Shown piece by piece: positions 1-9,149 of a stretch of 64,000 nt of DNA. Origin of the DNA: Pedobacter antarcticus (GTDB lineage Bacteria > Bacteroidota > Bacteroidia > Sphingobacteriales > Sphingobacteriaceae); assembly GCF_900112985.1 (NCBI RefSeq), contig NZ_FONS01000001.1:865730-929729 (forward strand), in the 5' to 3' direction. The translations under genes were made by a program, and so were the position numbers. The notes under the pieces are model-generated. The model saw only the letters and a program-made list of their open reading frames with translations. It was not told where the DNA came from and did not search any database. Positions within the stretch are counted from its first letter, which is position 1. Each line of letters begins with the position of its first letter.

Positions 1-117
1 TCCCCATTTACCAAATACCTGAATGAAATTGGTATAACTGCCAGTGAAGTACAGACCAGATACGGAGAGGAAGAAGAGGAAACTGCAGAAACAGTAACCA
101 ATTTAAAGGAAGCATAA
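1..117 (+). CDS. C-terminal end of probable ligase-associated DNA exonuclease (partial)
   Basis: Only the last 38 codons are present, reading in frame from base 1 to a TAA at 115-117. The tail is acidic, with a run of five glutamates. Nothing here identifies the enzyme directly. The call rests on context: in Bacteroidota and proteobacteria a metallo-beta-lactamase-fold exonuclease (TIGR04122 family) sits immediately before the ATP-dependent ligase, DEXH helicase and PdeM that follow here. Only one base separates this stop from the ligase start, so the genes are probably co-transcribed and translationally coupled. The function is inferred from synteny. Confidence 0.5.
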   Translation, partial: SPFTKYLNEIGITASEVQTRYGEEEEETAETVTNLKEA

Positions 118-118
118 A

Positions 119-1711
119 TTGAAAAGATTCGCACAACTCATACATGAGCTGGAAAACAGCAATAAGACCAATGACAAGCTTGCGGCTTTAGTTGGATACT
201 TCAGTACCGCCAATGATAAGGACAAACCTTATGTCATTGCTCTTTTTACAGGTAAAAAACCAAGGCGACCGGTATCTACAGCACTAATACGTGAATGGGC
301 TACCCAGCTGAGTCAGATACCCGACTGGCTGTTTGCCGAGAGTTATCACAGTGTTGGAGACTTGAGCGAAACGATCGCCTTAATTCTCCCCCCTGCCTCG
401 AAACAGACGGATAAACCTTTAAATCAATGGATTACAGAACTTGCGCAGTTAAACGGGCAAACTGATGAAGAAAAAAAAACATTTATCCTGGATGCATGGG
501 ACCAGCTGAATACTAAAGAACGATTTATATTCAATAAGCTGATTTCCGGAAACTTCAGGATCGGCATATCTTCTAAAATGCTGGTCAATGCGCTGGCTAA
601 ACAAAGTGATACCGATAGCAGTAAAATTATGCACAGTATCATGGGAAAATGGGATCCATCGGAGATAACATATACGGAACTGATTGAAGGTGTACATGTT
701 AATACAGATAGCTCCTGGCCCTATCCCTTCTGCCTGGCTTATGCACTGGAGGCAGAAGCAGATAACTTGGGACAACCGCAGGAGTGGCAGGCAGAATGGA
801 AATGGGATGGTATTCGCGGGCAGATTGTTAAAAGAAACGGAGAGCTTTTTATCTGGTCCAGAGGAGAAGAACTGGTTACAGCCCAGTTTCCGGAACTCAG
901 TTTTTTGATGGATGAACTTCCGGATGGTACTGTGCTGGACGGTGAAATTCTCTCTGTGAAAGATGGTAAAGTACAACCCTTTAGTATACTTCAGCAAAGA
1001 CTGAATAGAAAAACAATCAGCAAAAATCAGTTAAATGAAATTCCAGTAGGCTTTTTCATGTATGACTTACTGGAATACAAGGCGAAGGACGTAAGGGAGC
1101 AGCCTTTAAGTGAACGCAGGGCATTATTGGAAGAGATAACCATGCAGCTCAAAACCAAAGACATAGCAGTCCTATCTCCAGTGATTACTTATGAAAGCTG
1201 GACAGAACTGGCAGAGATCAGGCAAGAATCGCGCGCTATGAACAGTGAAGGAATAATGCTTAAAAAACTGACTTCAGCCTATCATAGCGGACGAAAGAAA
1301 GGTGATTGGTGGAAATGGAAGATTAATCCTTATACTATAGATACGGTTATGATATATGCCCAAAAAGGCAGCGGACGCCGTGCCAATCACTTTACAGATT
1401 ATACTTTTGCCATCCGTGACGGAGAACAGTTAATCACTATTGCCAAAGCTTATTCTGGATTAACCGATAAAGAAATAAAAGAAGTAGATTCCTTTGTAAG
1501 AAAAAATGCAATCGAGAAATTCGGACCGGTACGAACGGTTAAACCCGAGCTTGTCTTTGAAATCGCATTCGAGGGAATTGCTATCAGCAAAAGGCATAAA
1601 GCCGGGCTTGCCCTGAGATTCCCACGAATAGCACGCTGGAGGAAAGATAAAATCGCTGCAGAGATCAATACCCTGGAAGACCTCCGTCAACTTTATACGT
1701 CTACTTTATGA
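119..1711 (+). CDS. ATP-dependent DNA ligase (ligase-associated repair cassette)
   Basis: This is a 530-residue ATP-dependent DNA ligase that seals nicks through an enzyme-adenylate intermediate. The N-terminal ligase domain occupies about residues 1-200. The adenylation domain carries motif I KWDGIR at 228-233, with Lys228 the likely AMP-linked residue; later motifs include LDGEIL and EGIMLKK. A C-terminal OB-fold region follows. The start is TTG at 119; no ATG lies close enough in frame, and the start abuts the upstream stop. The stop overlaps the helicase start as ATGA at 1708-1711, indicating coupling. The length and neighbours match the TIGR04120-type cassette ligase, which is distinct from the replicative NAD-dependent LigA and is thought to act in DNA damage repair. 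Confidence 0.93.
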   Translation: MKRFAQLIHELENSNKTNDKLAALVGYFSTANDKDKPYVIALFTGKKPRRPVSTALIREWATQLSQIPDWLFAESYHSVGDLSETIALILPPASKQTDKPLNQWITELAQLNGQTDEEKKTFILDAWDQLNTKERFIFNKLISGNFRIGISSKMLVNALAKQSDTDSSKIMHSIMGKWDPSEITYTELIEGVHVNTDSSWPYPFCLAYALEAEADNLGQPQEWQAEWKWDGIRGQIVKRNGELFIWSRGEELVTAQFPELSFLMDELPDGTVLDGEILSVKDGKVQPFSILQQRLNRKTISKNQLNEIPVGFFMYDLLEYKAKDVREQPLSERRALLEEITMQLKTKDIAVLSPVITYESWTELAEIRQESRAMNSEGIMLKKLTSAYHSGRKKGDWWKWKINPYTIDTVMIYAQKGSGRRANHFTDYTFAIRDGEQLITIAKAYSGLTDKEIKEVDSFVRKNAIEKFGPVRTVKPELVFEIAFEGIAISKRHKAGLALRFPRIARWRKDKIAAEINTLEDLRQLYTSTL

Positions 1712-4191
1712 TACTGGAAAAAAGTAAAGGGTATAAACAGGTGATGAAATGGTTGCGCAGTCAGCGTAAAAAGCCATTTGATTTTCAATCTGAGACCTGG
1801 CAATACTATGCAGAGGGTTATAGCGGGCTGGTCAATGCACCAACGGGTTTCGGAAAAACATTTTCGGTCTTCCTGGCTGTTGTAATTGACGAATTAAATG
1901 AACCCGGCGGCAAATATGGTACGCGATTGCTTTGGATAACACCTTTACGTTCTCTTGCTAAAGATCTGGCCAGAGCGATGACGGCTGCCTGCCTCGAGTT
2001 AGGGCTCGACTGGCATGTCGGTGTCAGAAATGGAGATACCTCTTCAAGTGAAAAACTTAAGCAGAAAAAGCAAATGCCGGAAGTATTGATTATTACTCCC
2101 GAAAGCATGCATATTTTACTGGCACAAAAAAACACGTCCGGTTATTTCAATGAGCTCAAATGTATTGTTGCTGACGAGTGGCATGAACTAATGGGCAGTA
2201 AAAGAGGTGTGATGGCCGAACTGGCTATTTCCAGAATAAAAGCACTGGTTACCAGCCGTCATCCGGAAAGACTCTTGCGCATTTGGGGAATCTCTGCTAC
2301 AATTGGTAATATGGAACAGGCACTGCAGGTCTTGGTTCCTTACCCCGAGTTATTGAAGACCATTGTTATTGCTGATATCCAGAAAAAAATTGAAATCAGA
2401 AGTATTCTGCCGGACCATATCGATATGTTACCCTGGGCCGGGCATCTGGGCCATAAACTAGCACATAAACTGCTGCCTATCATTGCGAAGAGCAAAACAA
2501 CACTTATTTTCTGTAATACCAGGGGACAGGCTGAATTATGGTACCAGAATTTGTTAAAATTAGATGAAGGGTTAGCGGGACAATTGGCTATCCATCATGG
2601 ATCCATAGATTTTGAATTGCGGAACTGGATTGAAGATGCTATCCACACAGGAGCGCTCAAAGCAGTAATCAGTACATCTTCTCTGGATCTCGGTGTAGAT
2701 TTTAAGCCAGTCGACACGGTTGTACAGATCGGATCTCCCAAAGGAGTTGCGCGGTTCCTGCAAAGGGCCGGACGTAGCGGACACTCTCCTTTCGAAACTT
2801 CGAGAATTTATTTTCTGCCTACTCATGCGCTTGAACTGGTAGAAGCTGCTGCTATTAAAGAGGCGGCAAAACACAATCAGGTGGAGAGCAGAGAGCCTGT
2901 TGTAATGGCTTTCGACACTTTAATTCAATATATGGTAACATTGGCTGTCGGCGATGGATTTGAAAAAGAGGCTTTATATCAGCAGGTAAAAAGCACCCAT
3001 GCTTTTTCGGAAATGGAACCCTCAGAGTGGGAATGGCTCATGCAATTCATTACAACAGGAGGAGACAGTCTTACAGCCTATACCGAATTTAGTAAAGTAG
3101 AAAAAGAAGATGGTCTTTATAAAGTAAAGAGCCGCCAGATTGCCATGCGGCACCGGCTCCACATCGGCACTATTGTAAGCGATGCAATGCTCAAGGTGAA
3201 GTTCCTGACAGGTGGGTTTATCGGTATGGTAGAAGAATCTTTTATTGCTAAAATTAAACCAGGCAGCAGCTTTACCCTTGCCGGTCGTGTACTGGAGTTT
3301 ATTATGGTTAAGGAAATGATGGTAATGGTCCGGATAAGCAAATTGAAGACCGCCCTGTCGCCCAGCTGGCTCGGTGGGCGAATGTCTTTAAGTGCCAACC
3401 TGGGCGCAGTTCTCCGTTTCAAGTATAACCAGGCTTTGGATAAAAATCCTCAGGACGAGGAAATGGCGCTGATGAAGCCATTATTTGAAAGGCAGGCTAA
3501 AGTTTCACATGTACCTTCTGCGGATGAATTTCTTATTGAAATGATTCAGACCAGAGACGGTTATCATCTTTTCGCCTATCCTTTTGAGGGCAGGCAGGTG
3601 CACGAAATCATGGCTGCCCTTATTGCATATAGACTGGGAAGAATCAAACCGATCAGTTTCTCTATCGCAATGAATGATTACGGCTTTGAATTACTGAGTG
3701 AAAAACCTATTCCGGTCAGCGAAGACGAAATGAAATCTCTTTTTACTCCGGAAAACCTCGGTGAAGACATCGTAGCCAGTATTAATGCGACGGAAATGGC
3801 ACGCAGAAAATTCAGGGATATCGCCTGTATTTCTGGACTTGTATTTCAGGGATACCCTGGTAAATATGTAGCTAACAAACACCTGCAGTCTTCAGCGGCA
3901 CTATTTTTCAACGTTTTCAGTGATTATGACAAACATAACTTATTATTGCGTCAAGCTTATGACGAAGCTTTTTATCAGCAGATAGAGGAACCAAGGTTGG
4001 CCGCAGCTTTGCACAGAATTCAATTGAGTAAGATAGTGGTAGTTTATGCTGAGAGCTATACCCCCCTTTGTTTTCCAATCAAAGTTGACAGTCTGCGTGA
4101 ACAGATGAGCACTGAAGAATTAGGGGAACGCATACTGCGTATGACAGCCGAAGCGGAGAAAAAATCACAAAAAGGAAAGAGAAAGAAATAA
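1708..4191 (+). CDS. Ligase-associated DEXH-box helicase (Lhr-like)
   Basis: This is an 827-residue superfamily 2 helicase. Walker A reads APTGFGKT at residues 44-51, motif II is DEWH at 156-159, motif III SAT follows, and the helicase C-terminal half ends with QRAGRSGHS (motif VI). A long C-terminal region of about 400 residues resembles the Lhr winged-helix and extension domains. The family (TIGR04121) is found with the ligase, exonuclease and PdeM, and presumably unwinds or remodels damaged DNA or DNA-RNA hybrids. It overlaps the ligase by 4 bases and ends 2 bases before pdeM. The exact substrate in vivo is not established, so its role in repair is inferred from cassette membership. Confidence 0.92.
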   Translation: MILEKSKGYKQVMKWLRSQRKKPFDFQSETWQYYAEGYSGLVNAPTGFGKTFSVFLAVVIDELNEPGGKYGTRLLWITPLRSLAKDLARAMTAACLELGLDWHVGVRNGDTSSSEKLKQKKQMPEVLIITPESMHILLAQKNTSGYFNELKCIVADEWHELMGSKRGVMAELAISRIKALVTSRHPERLLRIWGISATIGNMEQALQVLVPYPELLKTIVIADIQKKIEIRSILPDHIDMLPWAGHLGHKLAHKLLPIIAKSKTTLIFCNTRGQAELWYQNLLKLDEGLAGQLAIHHGSIDFELRNWIEDAIHTGALKAVISTSSLDLGVDFKPVDTVVQIGSPKGVARFLQRAGRSGHSPFETSRIYFLPTHALELVEAAAIKEAAKHNQVESREPVVMAFDTLIQYMVTLAVGDGFEKEALYQQVKSTHAFSEMEPSEWEWLMQFITTGGDSLTAYTEFSKVEKEDGLYKVKSRQIAMRHRLHIGTIVSDAMLKVKFLTGGFIGMVEESFIAKIKPGSSFTLAGRVLEFIMVKEMMVMVRISKLKTALSPSWLGGRMSLSANLGAVLRFKYNQALDKNPQDEEMALMKPLFERQAKVSHVPSADEFLIEMIQTRDGYHLFAYPFEGRQVHEIMAALIAYRLGRIKPISFSIAMNDYGFELLSEKPIPVSEDEMKSLFTPENLGEDIVASINATEMARRKFRDIACISGLVFQGYPGKYVANKHLQSSAALFFNVFSDYDKHNLLLRQAYDEAFYQQIEEPRLAAALHRIQLSKIVVVYAESYTPLCFPIKVDSLREQMSTEELGERILRMTAEAEKKSQKGKRKK

Positions 4192-4193
4192 GC

Positions 4194-4829
4194 ATGATTA
4201 TTAATTGCCGAGACGAACAAATCACACTGATGCCTGAAAGGGCAATTTACTGGCCCCGAAAAAAAATGCTGATCATCAGCGATCTTCATACTGGCAAGGC
4301 CGCCCATTTCAGAAAATCCGGAATTCCGGTTCCTGCTACAATTGCAACGGATGATTTAGAAAGATTAAGTGACCTTATTGAAAATATTATCCCGGATATA
4401 CTGCTTATTACTGGCGATCTGGTCCATTTTGAGTTGAATACTGAAGTCGCTCTATTCCAGGAATGGCGTAAAAAATACCCGAGCCTCAATCTCAAACTGA
4501 TTAAAGGTAATCATGACCTGCTCACTCCAGAAGACTATATAGCGATGGATATTGAGGTTTACGAAAAAGAATATTTATGCTTTCCGTATCGCTTTATCCA
4601 TGAGCCCCCAAAGCGACAGGATGAATATTACAATATCTCCGGCCATATTCATCCGGGTGTAACGCTGTATGGGAGGTCCAGACAGCGCATACATTTGCCT
4701 TGCTTTTACTTTGGCGACCACACCGCAATACTTCCTGCTTTCAGTAAGTTTACGGGATTGAGCAGGATCCCAGCCGTAAATGGCGGCACCTATTATGCTA
4801 TAGCGAGTGACCGGGTTCTTCAGGTTTGA
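4194..4829 (+). CDS. pdeM: Ligase-associated DNA damage response endonuclease PdeM
   Basis: This 211-residue calcineurin-like metallophosphoesterase has the full metal-binding motif series: SDLHTGK near residue 28, GDLVHF, KGNHD and SGHIHPG. That series matches the PdeM family (TIGR04123), the fourth member of the ligase-associated cassette, proposed to process DNA ends. The ATG lies 2 bases after the helicase stop, so it is the last gene of the operon. Its stop directly abuts the stop of the convergent Nudix gene with no terminator hairpin between them. The family assignment is firm; the nuclease activity comes from family knowledge and is not visible in the sequence. Confidence 0.9.
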   Translation: MIINCRDEQITLMPERAIYWPRKKMLIISDLHTGKAAHFRKSGIPVPATIATDDLERLSDLIENIIPDILLITGDLVHFELNTEVALFQEWRKKYPSLNLKLIKGNHDLLTPEDYIAMDIEVYEKEYLCFPYRFIHEPPKRQDEYYNISGHIHPGVTLYGRSRQRIHLPCFYFGDHTAILPAFSKFTGLSRIPAVNGGTYYAIASDRVLQV

Positions 4830-5279
4830 TTAATCTGCCGATTGAGCAATCAAAGAAAGCAGCATCTGAACAACGGTCTGATCTGTCTTGAAGGTTACAT
4901 CGGTAGTTTTCAATTCAGATAGGCTAATCCAGCGAAACGACTGTACACAATCCGGATCGAAATCAAAGACTTTCGTTTTATAAGTTAATTCCAAAGGATT
5001 TTTCTCTTTGACCAGGTAATAGATACTTAGGATCTGGCTATCATTAAAAGACGATTTCTCATAGAAATCAGTCGTATAAAAATGACTGATCACCTCAATT
5101 TCAGCATTACACTCTTCCATGAATTCACGCTTGAGCGCATCAATCAGGCCTTCTCCATATTCCAGTCCCCCACCAGGGAACTTACTGAAACTTCTGCCTC
5201 CTGACAGTTCATCGCTAACCAAAATCTGGTTAGCCTGATTAATCAGTAAACCGTAAACTCTTACATTAAAATAACTCAT
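4830..5279 (-). CDS. NUDIX hydrolase
   Basis: This is a 149-residue Nudix-fold hydrolase. The Nudix box lies at about residues 37-59: Gly37, Glu43, then REFMEE at 51-56 holding the metal-binding glutamates. The usual late glycine is Asn, a tolerated variation. Such enzymes cleave nucleoside diphosphates linked to another moiety; the substrate cannot be read from the motif. The ATG overlaps the stop of the upstream CDF transporter gene as ATGA (5276-5279), so the two are translated from one message driven by the promoter at 6271-6278. It converges on pdeM with no gap. Confidence 0.88.
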   Translation of the reverse strand: MSYFNVRVYGLLINQANQILVSDELSGGRSFSKFPGGGLEYGEGLIDALKREFMEECNAEIEVISHFYTTDFYEKSSFNDSQILSIYYLVKEKNPLELTYKTKVFDFDPDCVQSFRWISLSELKTTDVTFKTDQTVVQMLLSLIAQSAD

Positions 5280-6253
5280 TGACTAAAGTGCTTTTTATTT
5301 TTAGTGACATTATCTGAATTCCAGGGAATTTCTGCCCGGAAGGGTTCCTGACGAACAGGGCAATTTTTCATTTTACAGTAATTACAGCATTCCGGCAGGC
5401 ATGGGTCGGCATGTATAAACAGCTCGGTTTCACGTTCGCCGCTTCCATTAATCATATGATCTATGGCCGAAATTTCCTGATGGACCTGATTCAGGTCATA
5501 ATAATAAGGAAGTGTAACATGGCAGTCAATATGGAGATCGGCTCCGTATTGCTGGGCTCTTAAATTATGAACATCAATCCAAGCATCCTGCCTGTTTTGC
5601 TGTAAAAGGACGACAATGGAATTAACCAGGTCTATATTACTCTCATCCATCAGGCCACCGATAGATCTTCTGGTTAGCTTATATCCATTATATAAAATAT
5701 ACAGGCCAAGTACAATAGATATTGCACTGTCAAGCCAGAAAATTTGCGTTAGCTGAATAAGAATAATGCCTGCAACCAAACCTCCACTGGTCACCGCATC
5801 GGTTAATAAATGTTTACCGTCGGCCTCTAATGTTAATGAAGAATGTTTTTTCCCGGTATTAATCAAATAATATCCAACAAGCAGATTAATCAGGCCTGTT
5901 GCACCTATAATAACCGCACCATCTAATAACTGCTTAATCTCCCGCGGAAAAGCCAGGTCATATCCCGATTTCACCAAAATGATCAATCCGGCCAGACCGA
6001 TGAGCACTCCCTCTACAAATGCAGAAAAGAATTCTACCTTTCCATGACCGTAAGGGTGGTTTTCATCTTTAGGGATAGTTGCGAGATAAATGCTATAAAA
6101 GGCAAAGCTACTGGCTATTACGTTAACTATACTTTCTGCTGCATCTGTCAGAATCGCGTTAGACCCTGTTAGAAAATAAGCCCCGAATTTTGCCAGCATC
6201 AGTACAACACTGATTAAAAGGGAAACGAGTATAGCTTTCTTTTTAGGACTCAC
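5276..6253 (-). CDS. Cation diffusion facilitator (CDF) family transporter with Cys-rich tail
   Basis: This 325-residue inner-membrane metal/proton antiporter carries the two metal-site motifs expected of CDF proteins, LTDAAESIVN on TM2 and HLLTDAVTS on TM5. It has about six membrane segments and a cytoplasmic C-terminal domain. The likely substrate is a divalent metal such as Zn, Fe or Mn. The C-terminus adds a cluster of five cysteines within 14 residues (CLPECCNYCKMKNC), which could bind metal. The start is GTG at 6253; no in-frame ATG lies between it and the -7 box at 6271-6278. It heads a two-gene operon with the Nudix hydrolase. Confidence 0.88.
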   Translation of the reverse strand: MSPKKKAILVSLLISVVLMLAKFGAYFLTGSNAILTDAAESIVNVIASSFAFYSIYLATIPKDENHPYGHGKVEFFSAFVEGVLIGLAGLIILVKSGYDLAFPREIKQLLDGAVIIGATGLINLLVGYYLINTGKKHSSLTLEADGKHLLTDAVTSGGLVAGIILIQLTQIFWLDSAISIVLGLYILYNGYKLTRRSIGGLMDESNIDLVNSIVVLLQQNRQDAWIDVHNLRAQQYGADLHIDCHVTLPYYYDLNQVHQEISAIDHMINGSGERETELFIHADPCLPECCNYCKMKNCPVRQEPFRAEIPWNSDNVTKNKKHFSQ

Positions 6254-6270
6254 TAGATGAATTTAGGGCT

Positions 6271-6278
6271 CAAAAATA
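6271..6278 (-). promoter_or_regulatory. Bacteroidota -7 box for the CDF-Nudix operon
   Basis: On the minus strand the bases read TATTTTTG, a full match to the Bacteroidota TAnnTTTG -7 element, 18 bases upstream of the GTG start at 6253. No clear -33 TTG is seen. Confidence 0.55.
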
Positions 6279-6339
6279 CGTTTTCCTGATGAATATCTAC
6301 TAAAAACGTATTTTTTTAGCTTTTAACGCCCGCAGATTT

Positions 6340-6347
6340 TATATTTG
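6340..6347 (+). promoter_or_regulatory. -7 box of the aminotransferase gene
   Basis: TATATTTG is a full match to TAnnTTTG and lies 18 bases before ATG 6366. An in-frame TTG at 6345 falls inside this box, so the box argues that translation starts at 6366 and not at 6345. Confidence 0.6.
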
Positions 6348-6365
6348 TTATCTTATCAACTAATC

Positions 6366-7559
6366 ATGACATTTTTATCTCAAAGAATCAATAACCTTTC
6401 AGAATCACAGACCATTAAAATGGCAAAGCTGGGAAGAGAACTTACAGCTAAAGGTATTGATGTAATTAATCTGAGCTTCGGGGAACCAGACTTTTTCACT
6501 CCCGATTCCGTCAAAGAAGCTGCTAAAAAAGCTATCGACGAAAATTACTCTTATTATACGCCCGTATCTGGCTACCCGGAACTGCGTAAAGCGATTACCA
6601 CTAAGCTAAAGAACGAAAATGATCTGGACTATACCTTTGATCAGATCGTGGTTTCTACAGGTGCCAAGCAATCTCTGGCTAATGCTGTAATGTGCCTGGT
6701 TAATCCGGGAGAAGAAGTAATTGTACCTACGCCATACTGGGTTTCTTATTCAGAAATGATTAAACTGGCAGAAGGCGAGACAGTTTTTATCCACGCTACA
6801 GTTGAAACGGAGTTTAAAATCACCGCAGCACAACTGGAGGCGGCTATAACGCCAAAGACTAAATTGTTTATGTTCTCGTCTCCTTGTAATCCTACAGGGT
6901 CGGTCTATTCACATGAAGAACTAGCCGCACTGGCAGCAGTATTTGAAAAACATCCACAGATTTATATCATCTCCGATGAAATCTATGAACATATCAATTT
7001 TGTAGACAAACATGCTTCAATCGCATCATTCCCTGCAATTAAAGACCGCGTAATTATCATTAACGGTTTCTCTAAGGCTTATGCAATGACTGGCTGGAGA
7101 GTTGGTTATATGGCAGCTAATAAAGAAATCGCTGCTGCCTGCGATAAACTACAAGGACAAATCACTTCTGGAACTTCTTCCATTGCTCAACGTGCCGCAT
7201 TAGCTGCATATGAAGGTAATCTGGACAGCGTAACTGAAATGAAGAATGAATTCAAAAAACGCAGAGACCTGGTTTACGGCCTTCTAAAGGAAGTTCCGGG
7301 TGTTGAAGTGAACCTACCGGATGGCGCATTTTACTTCTTCCCGGAAGTAAAATCTTTCTTCGGTAAAAGTGTAAACGGATCTGTGATAAACACAGCCGAT
7401 GATCTTTGTCTTTATTTACTAAACGAAGCGCATGTTAGCACTGTTACCGGCGAAGCTTTCGGAAATGCGGACTGTATCAGAATTTCGTATGCTGCTGCAG
7501 AAGACCAATTGGTTCAAGCGGTGTCAAGAATTAAAGATGCCCTGGCTAAAATCAGCTAA
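6366..7559 (+). CDS. Class I pyridoxal-phosphate aminotransferase (aspartate aminotransferase-like)
   Basis: This is a 397-residue fold-type I aminotransferase. The PLP-binding lysine is Lys237 in the motif SKAYAMTGWRVGY. Other family residues include PCNPTG, SDEIYE and a C-terminal arginine in RISYAAAE. It resembles bacterial aspartate or aromatic aminotransferases (subgroup I-gamma), converting oxaloacetate and glutamate to aspartate and 2-oxoglutarate; prephenate could be an alternative substrate. ATG 6366 was chosen because the upstream TTG lies inside a promoter box. It is a single-gene unit ended by the strong hairpin at 7575-7614. Confidence 0.9.
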   Translation: MTFLSQRINNLSESQTIKMAKLGRELTAKGIDVINLSFGEPDFFTPDSVKEAAKKAIDENYSYYTPVSGYPELRKAITTKLKNENDLDYTFDQIVVSTGAKQSLANAVMCLVNPGEEVIVPTPYWVSYSEMIKLAEGETVFIHATVETEFKITAAQLEAAITPKTKLFMFSSPCNPTGSVYSHEELAALAAVFEKHPQIYIISDEIYEHINFVDKHASIASFPAIKDRVIIINGFSKAYAMTGWRVGYMAANKEIAAACDKLQGQITSGTSSIAQRAALAAYEGNLDSVTEMKNEFKKRRDLVYGLLKEVPGVEVNLPDGAFYFFPEVKSFFGKSVNGSVINTADDLCLYLLNEAHVSTVTGEAFGNADCIRISYAAAEDQLVQAVSRIKDALAKIS

Positions 7560-7574
7560 GTAAATCTTATCCAT

Positions 7575-7614
7575 AAAAAAACTCAGTACGGGTCATTCCG
7601 TACTGAGTTTTTTT
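7575..7614. terminator. Bidirectional intrinsic terminator
   Basis: A perfect 11-bp stem (7581-7591 with 7598-7608) closes a 6-base loop and is flanked by an A-run on the left and a T-run on the right. It can therefore end both the plus-strand aminotransferase gene and the convergent minus-strand permease gene. Confidence 0.9.
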
Positions 7615-7662
7615 ATGCTTTTAAGAATGAGCACTAACAACCAGCCGCATTCATGTTAAGGC

Positions 7663-8907
7663 TTAAGAGCGGATAGCCTCAACTGGATCAAGTCTGGATG
7701 CTGAATAAGCAGGCCAGAACCCTGAAATAACACCTATGACCACGGAAATCGAAATTCCCATAATGATATTGGCCGAGTCAAGTACTACTTTAATTCCAAA
7801 GCCATAAGTTACTACAAGGGTTAGACTGTATACCAGTAATAATCCGAGCAAACCTCCCATCAGACACAGAGCAACCGCCTCGAACATGAATTGTAGCAGA
7901 ATAAAGTAATTTTTTGCCCCAAGTGATTTCTGAATACCAATAATATTAGTCCGTTCTTTAACAGATACGAACATAATGTTGGCAATACCGAATCCACCAA
8001 CCAAGATTGAAAATCCGCCGATCACCCATCCAGCAATACGCACCATCTTAAACATAATATCCAGCTGGTTAGAAATCATAGTCGTTTTATTCAATGAAAA
8101 ATCATCTTCCACACCGGGTCTGATTCTATGAATAGAGCGCATAGCTCCCTGCAACTCACTTTCGACCTCTTCCAAAGCTATATAAGACTTACCCCTTACA
8201 GTGATTGTCGGATCATAGTTGCTATTCTGTATATCAAATAAGCCCTTTGCAAAGTTTAATGGAATCAATACGTTATTATCCTGAGACATCCCCAGCATAT
8301 CTTCCCCTTCTTTTTTAAAGACACCAACTACTGTAAGTCTTCGTCCCATAACTTTGATTTGCTTTCCCATCGCGGATGATCCGCCGAAAAGTCCGTTCGC
8401 TATCTCCGCACCGAGAATAGCGACAGGACTACCCGACCGGCTCTCATTATCCGTAAAATACCTGCCCTCCTGAAAATCCAGGGTCCAGGTAATATGATAG
8501 TCATGAGTGGCGGCATTTAATGTCGCACCCTCTACGGAACTACTTCTGTATTTAATCACTCTGTTTCTGCTGGATACTTCATAAGAAATTCCATCAGCAT
8601 GTTCCAAACGACCTTTTAGTGCCTGATAATCACGAAGAGTTGGTTCTGGTCTGTTCATATATTTCCACCAGGGGTAATCCCCAAATCCACCCCAGGGCCA
8701 TTTCTGAACAAATAGTGTATTTGAGCCCAGCTTATCGACGCTCTCCTGCAGTTTGTTCCGCAGTGTGTCCACGCCCGAGAAAACAGCTATAATGGTAAAT
8801 ATACCGATCGTTATACCCAGCAAGGATAACATTGTACGCAGTTTATTTTGTATCAGCGCATCGGCAGCAAACCTGAAGCTCTCTCCTATAAGTCTGAATA
8901 TGATCAT
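7663..8907 (-). CDS. ABC transporter permease, MacB/FtsX type
   Basis: This is a 414-residue MacB-like permease. One membrane segment lies near residues 22-44, then a MacB periplasmic core domain (about 45-285), then three C-terminal membrane segments of the FtsX domain, ending with the typical PxxxASRLDPVEAIRS motif. Such proteins work with a LolD/MacB-type ATPase in mechanotransmission or export of lipoproteins, peptides or drugs. A fitting ATPase is encoded at 12195-12962 but is not adjacent, so pairing is only a guess. The start is ATG 8907. Its terminator is the shared hairpin at 7575-7614. Confidence 0.88.
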   Translation of the reverse strand: MIIFRLIGESFRFAADALIQNKLRTMLSLLGITIGIFTIIAVFSGVDTLRNKLQESVDKLGSNTLFVQKWPWGGFGDYPWWKYMNRPEPTLRDYQALKGRLEHADGISYEVSSRNRVIKYRSSSVEGATLNAATHDYHITWTLDFQEGRYFTDNESRSGSPVAILGAEIANGLFGGSSAMGKQIKVMGRRLTVVGVFKKEGEDMLGMSQDNNVLIPLNFAKGLFDIQNSNYDPTITVRGKSYIALEEVESELQGAMRSIHRIRPGVEDDFSLNKTTMISNQLDIMFKMVRIAGWVIGGFSILVGGFGIANIMFVSVKERTNIIGIQKSLGAKNYFILLQFMFEAVALCLMGGLLGLLLVYSLTLVVTYGFGIKVVLDSANIIMGISISVVIGVISGFWPAYSASRLDPVEAIRS

Positions 8908-9115
8908 AATTGATGATTAGATGGAAAAGCGGGTAAAAGGTTACAGCTAACGCTAAGTTTTTTTTTATAAATATTTTTACTGACCATTGCACACAATCTT
9001 CCTGTGAAAACGTTTAATATCTGCTTAAAATCAATTTACCGGACGAAAACAATGGGTAAATTAAATATAAAAATACCGGAATAAAGATATATTTATTAAT
9101 AAGCATTAAATTACG

Positions 9116-9123
9116 TAATTTTG
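9116..9123 (+). promoter_or_regulatory. -7 box of queA
   Basis: TAATTTTG matches TAnnTTTG completely and lies 26 bases before the queA ATG, in an AT-rich 240-base divergent gap. Confidence 0.6.
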
Positions 9124-9149
9124 CGGCCTTAATTATTTTATTTTAAAAC

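Noticed and set aside
449..997. Long minus-strand open frame within the DNA ligase gene
   Set aside because: It is fully antisense to a conserved gene with clear motifs, has no family features and no promoter.
6345..6365. Upstream TTG start for the aminotransferase
   Set aside because: The TTG is part of the -7 promoter box TATATTTG, so it cannot be translated from that promoter.
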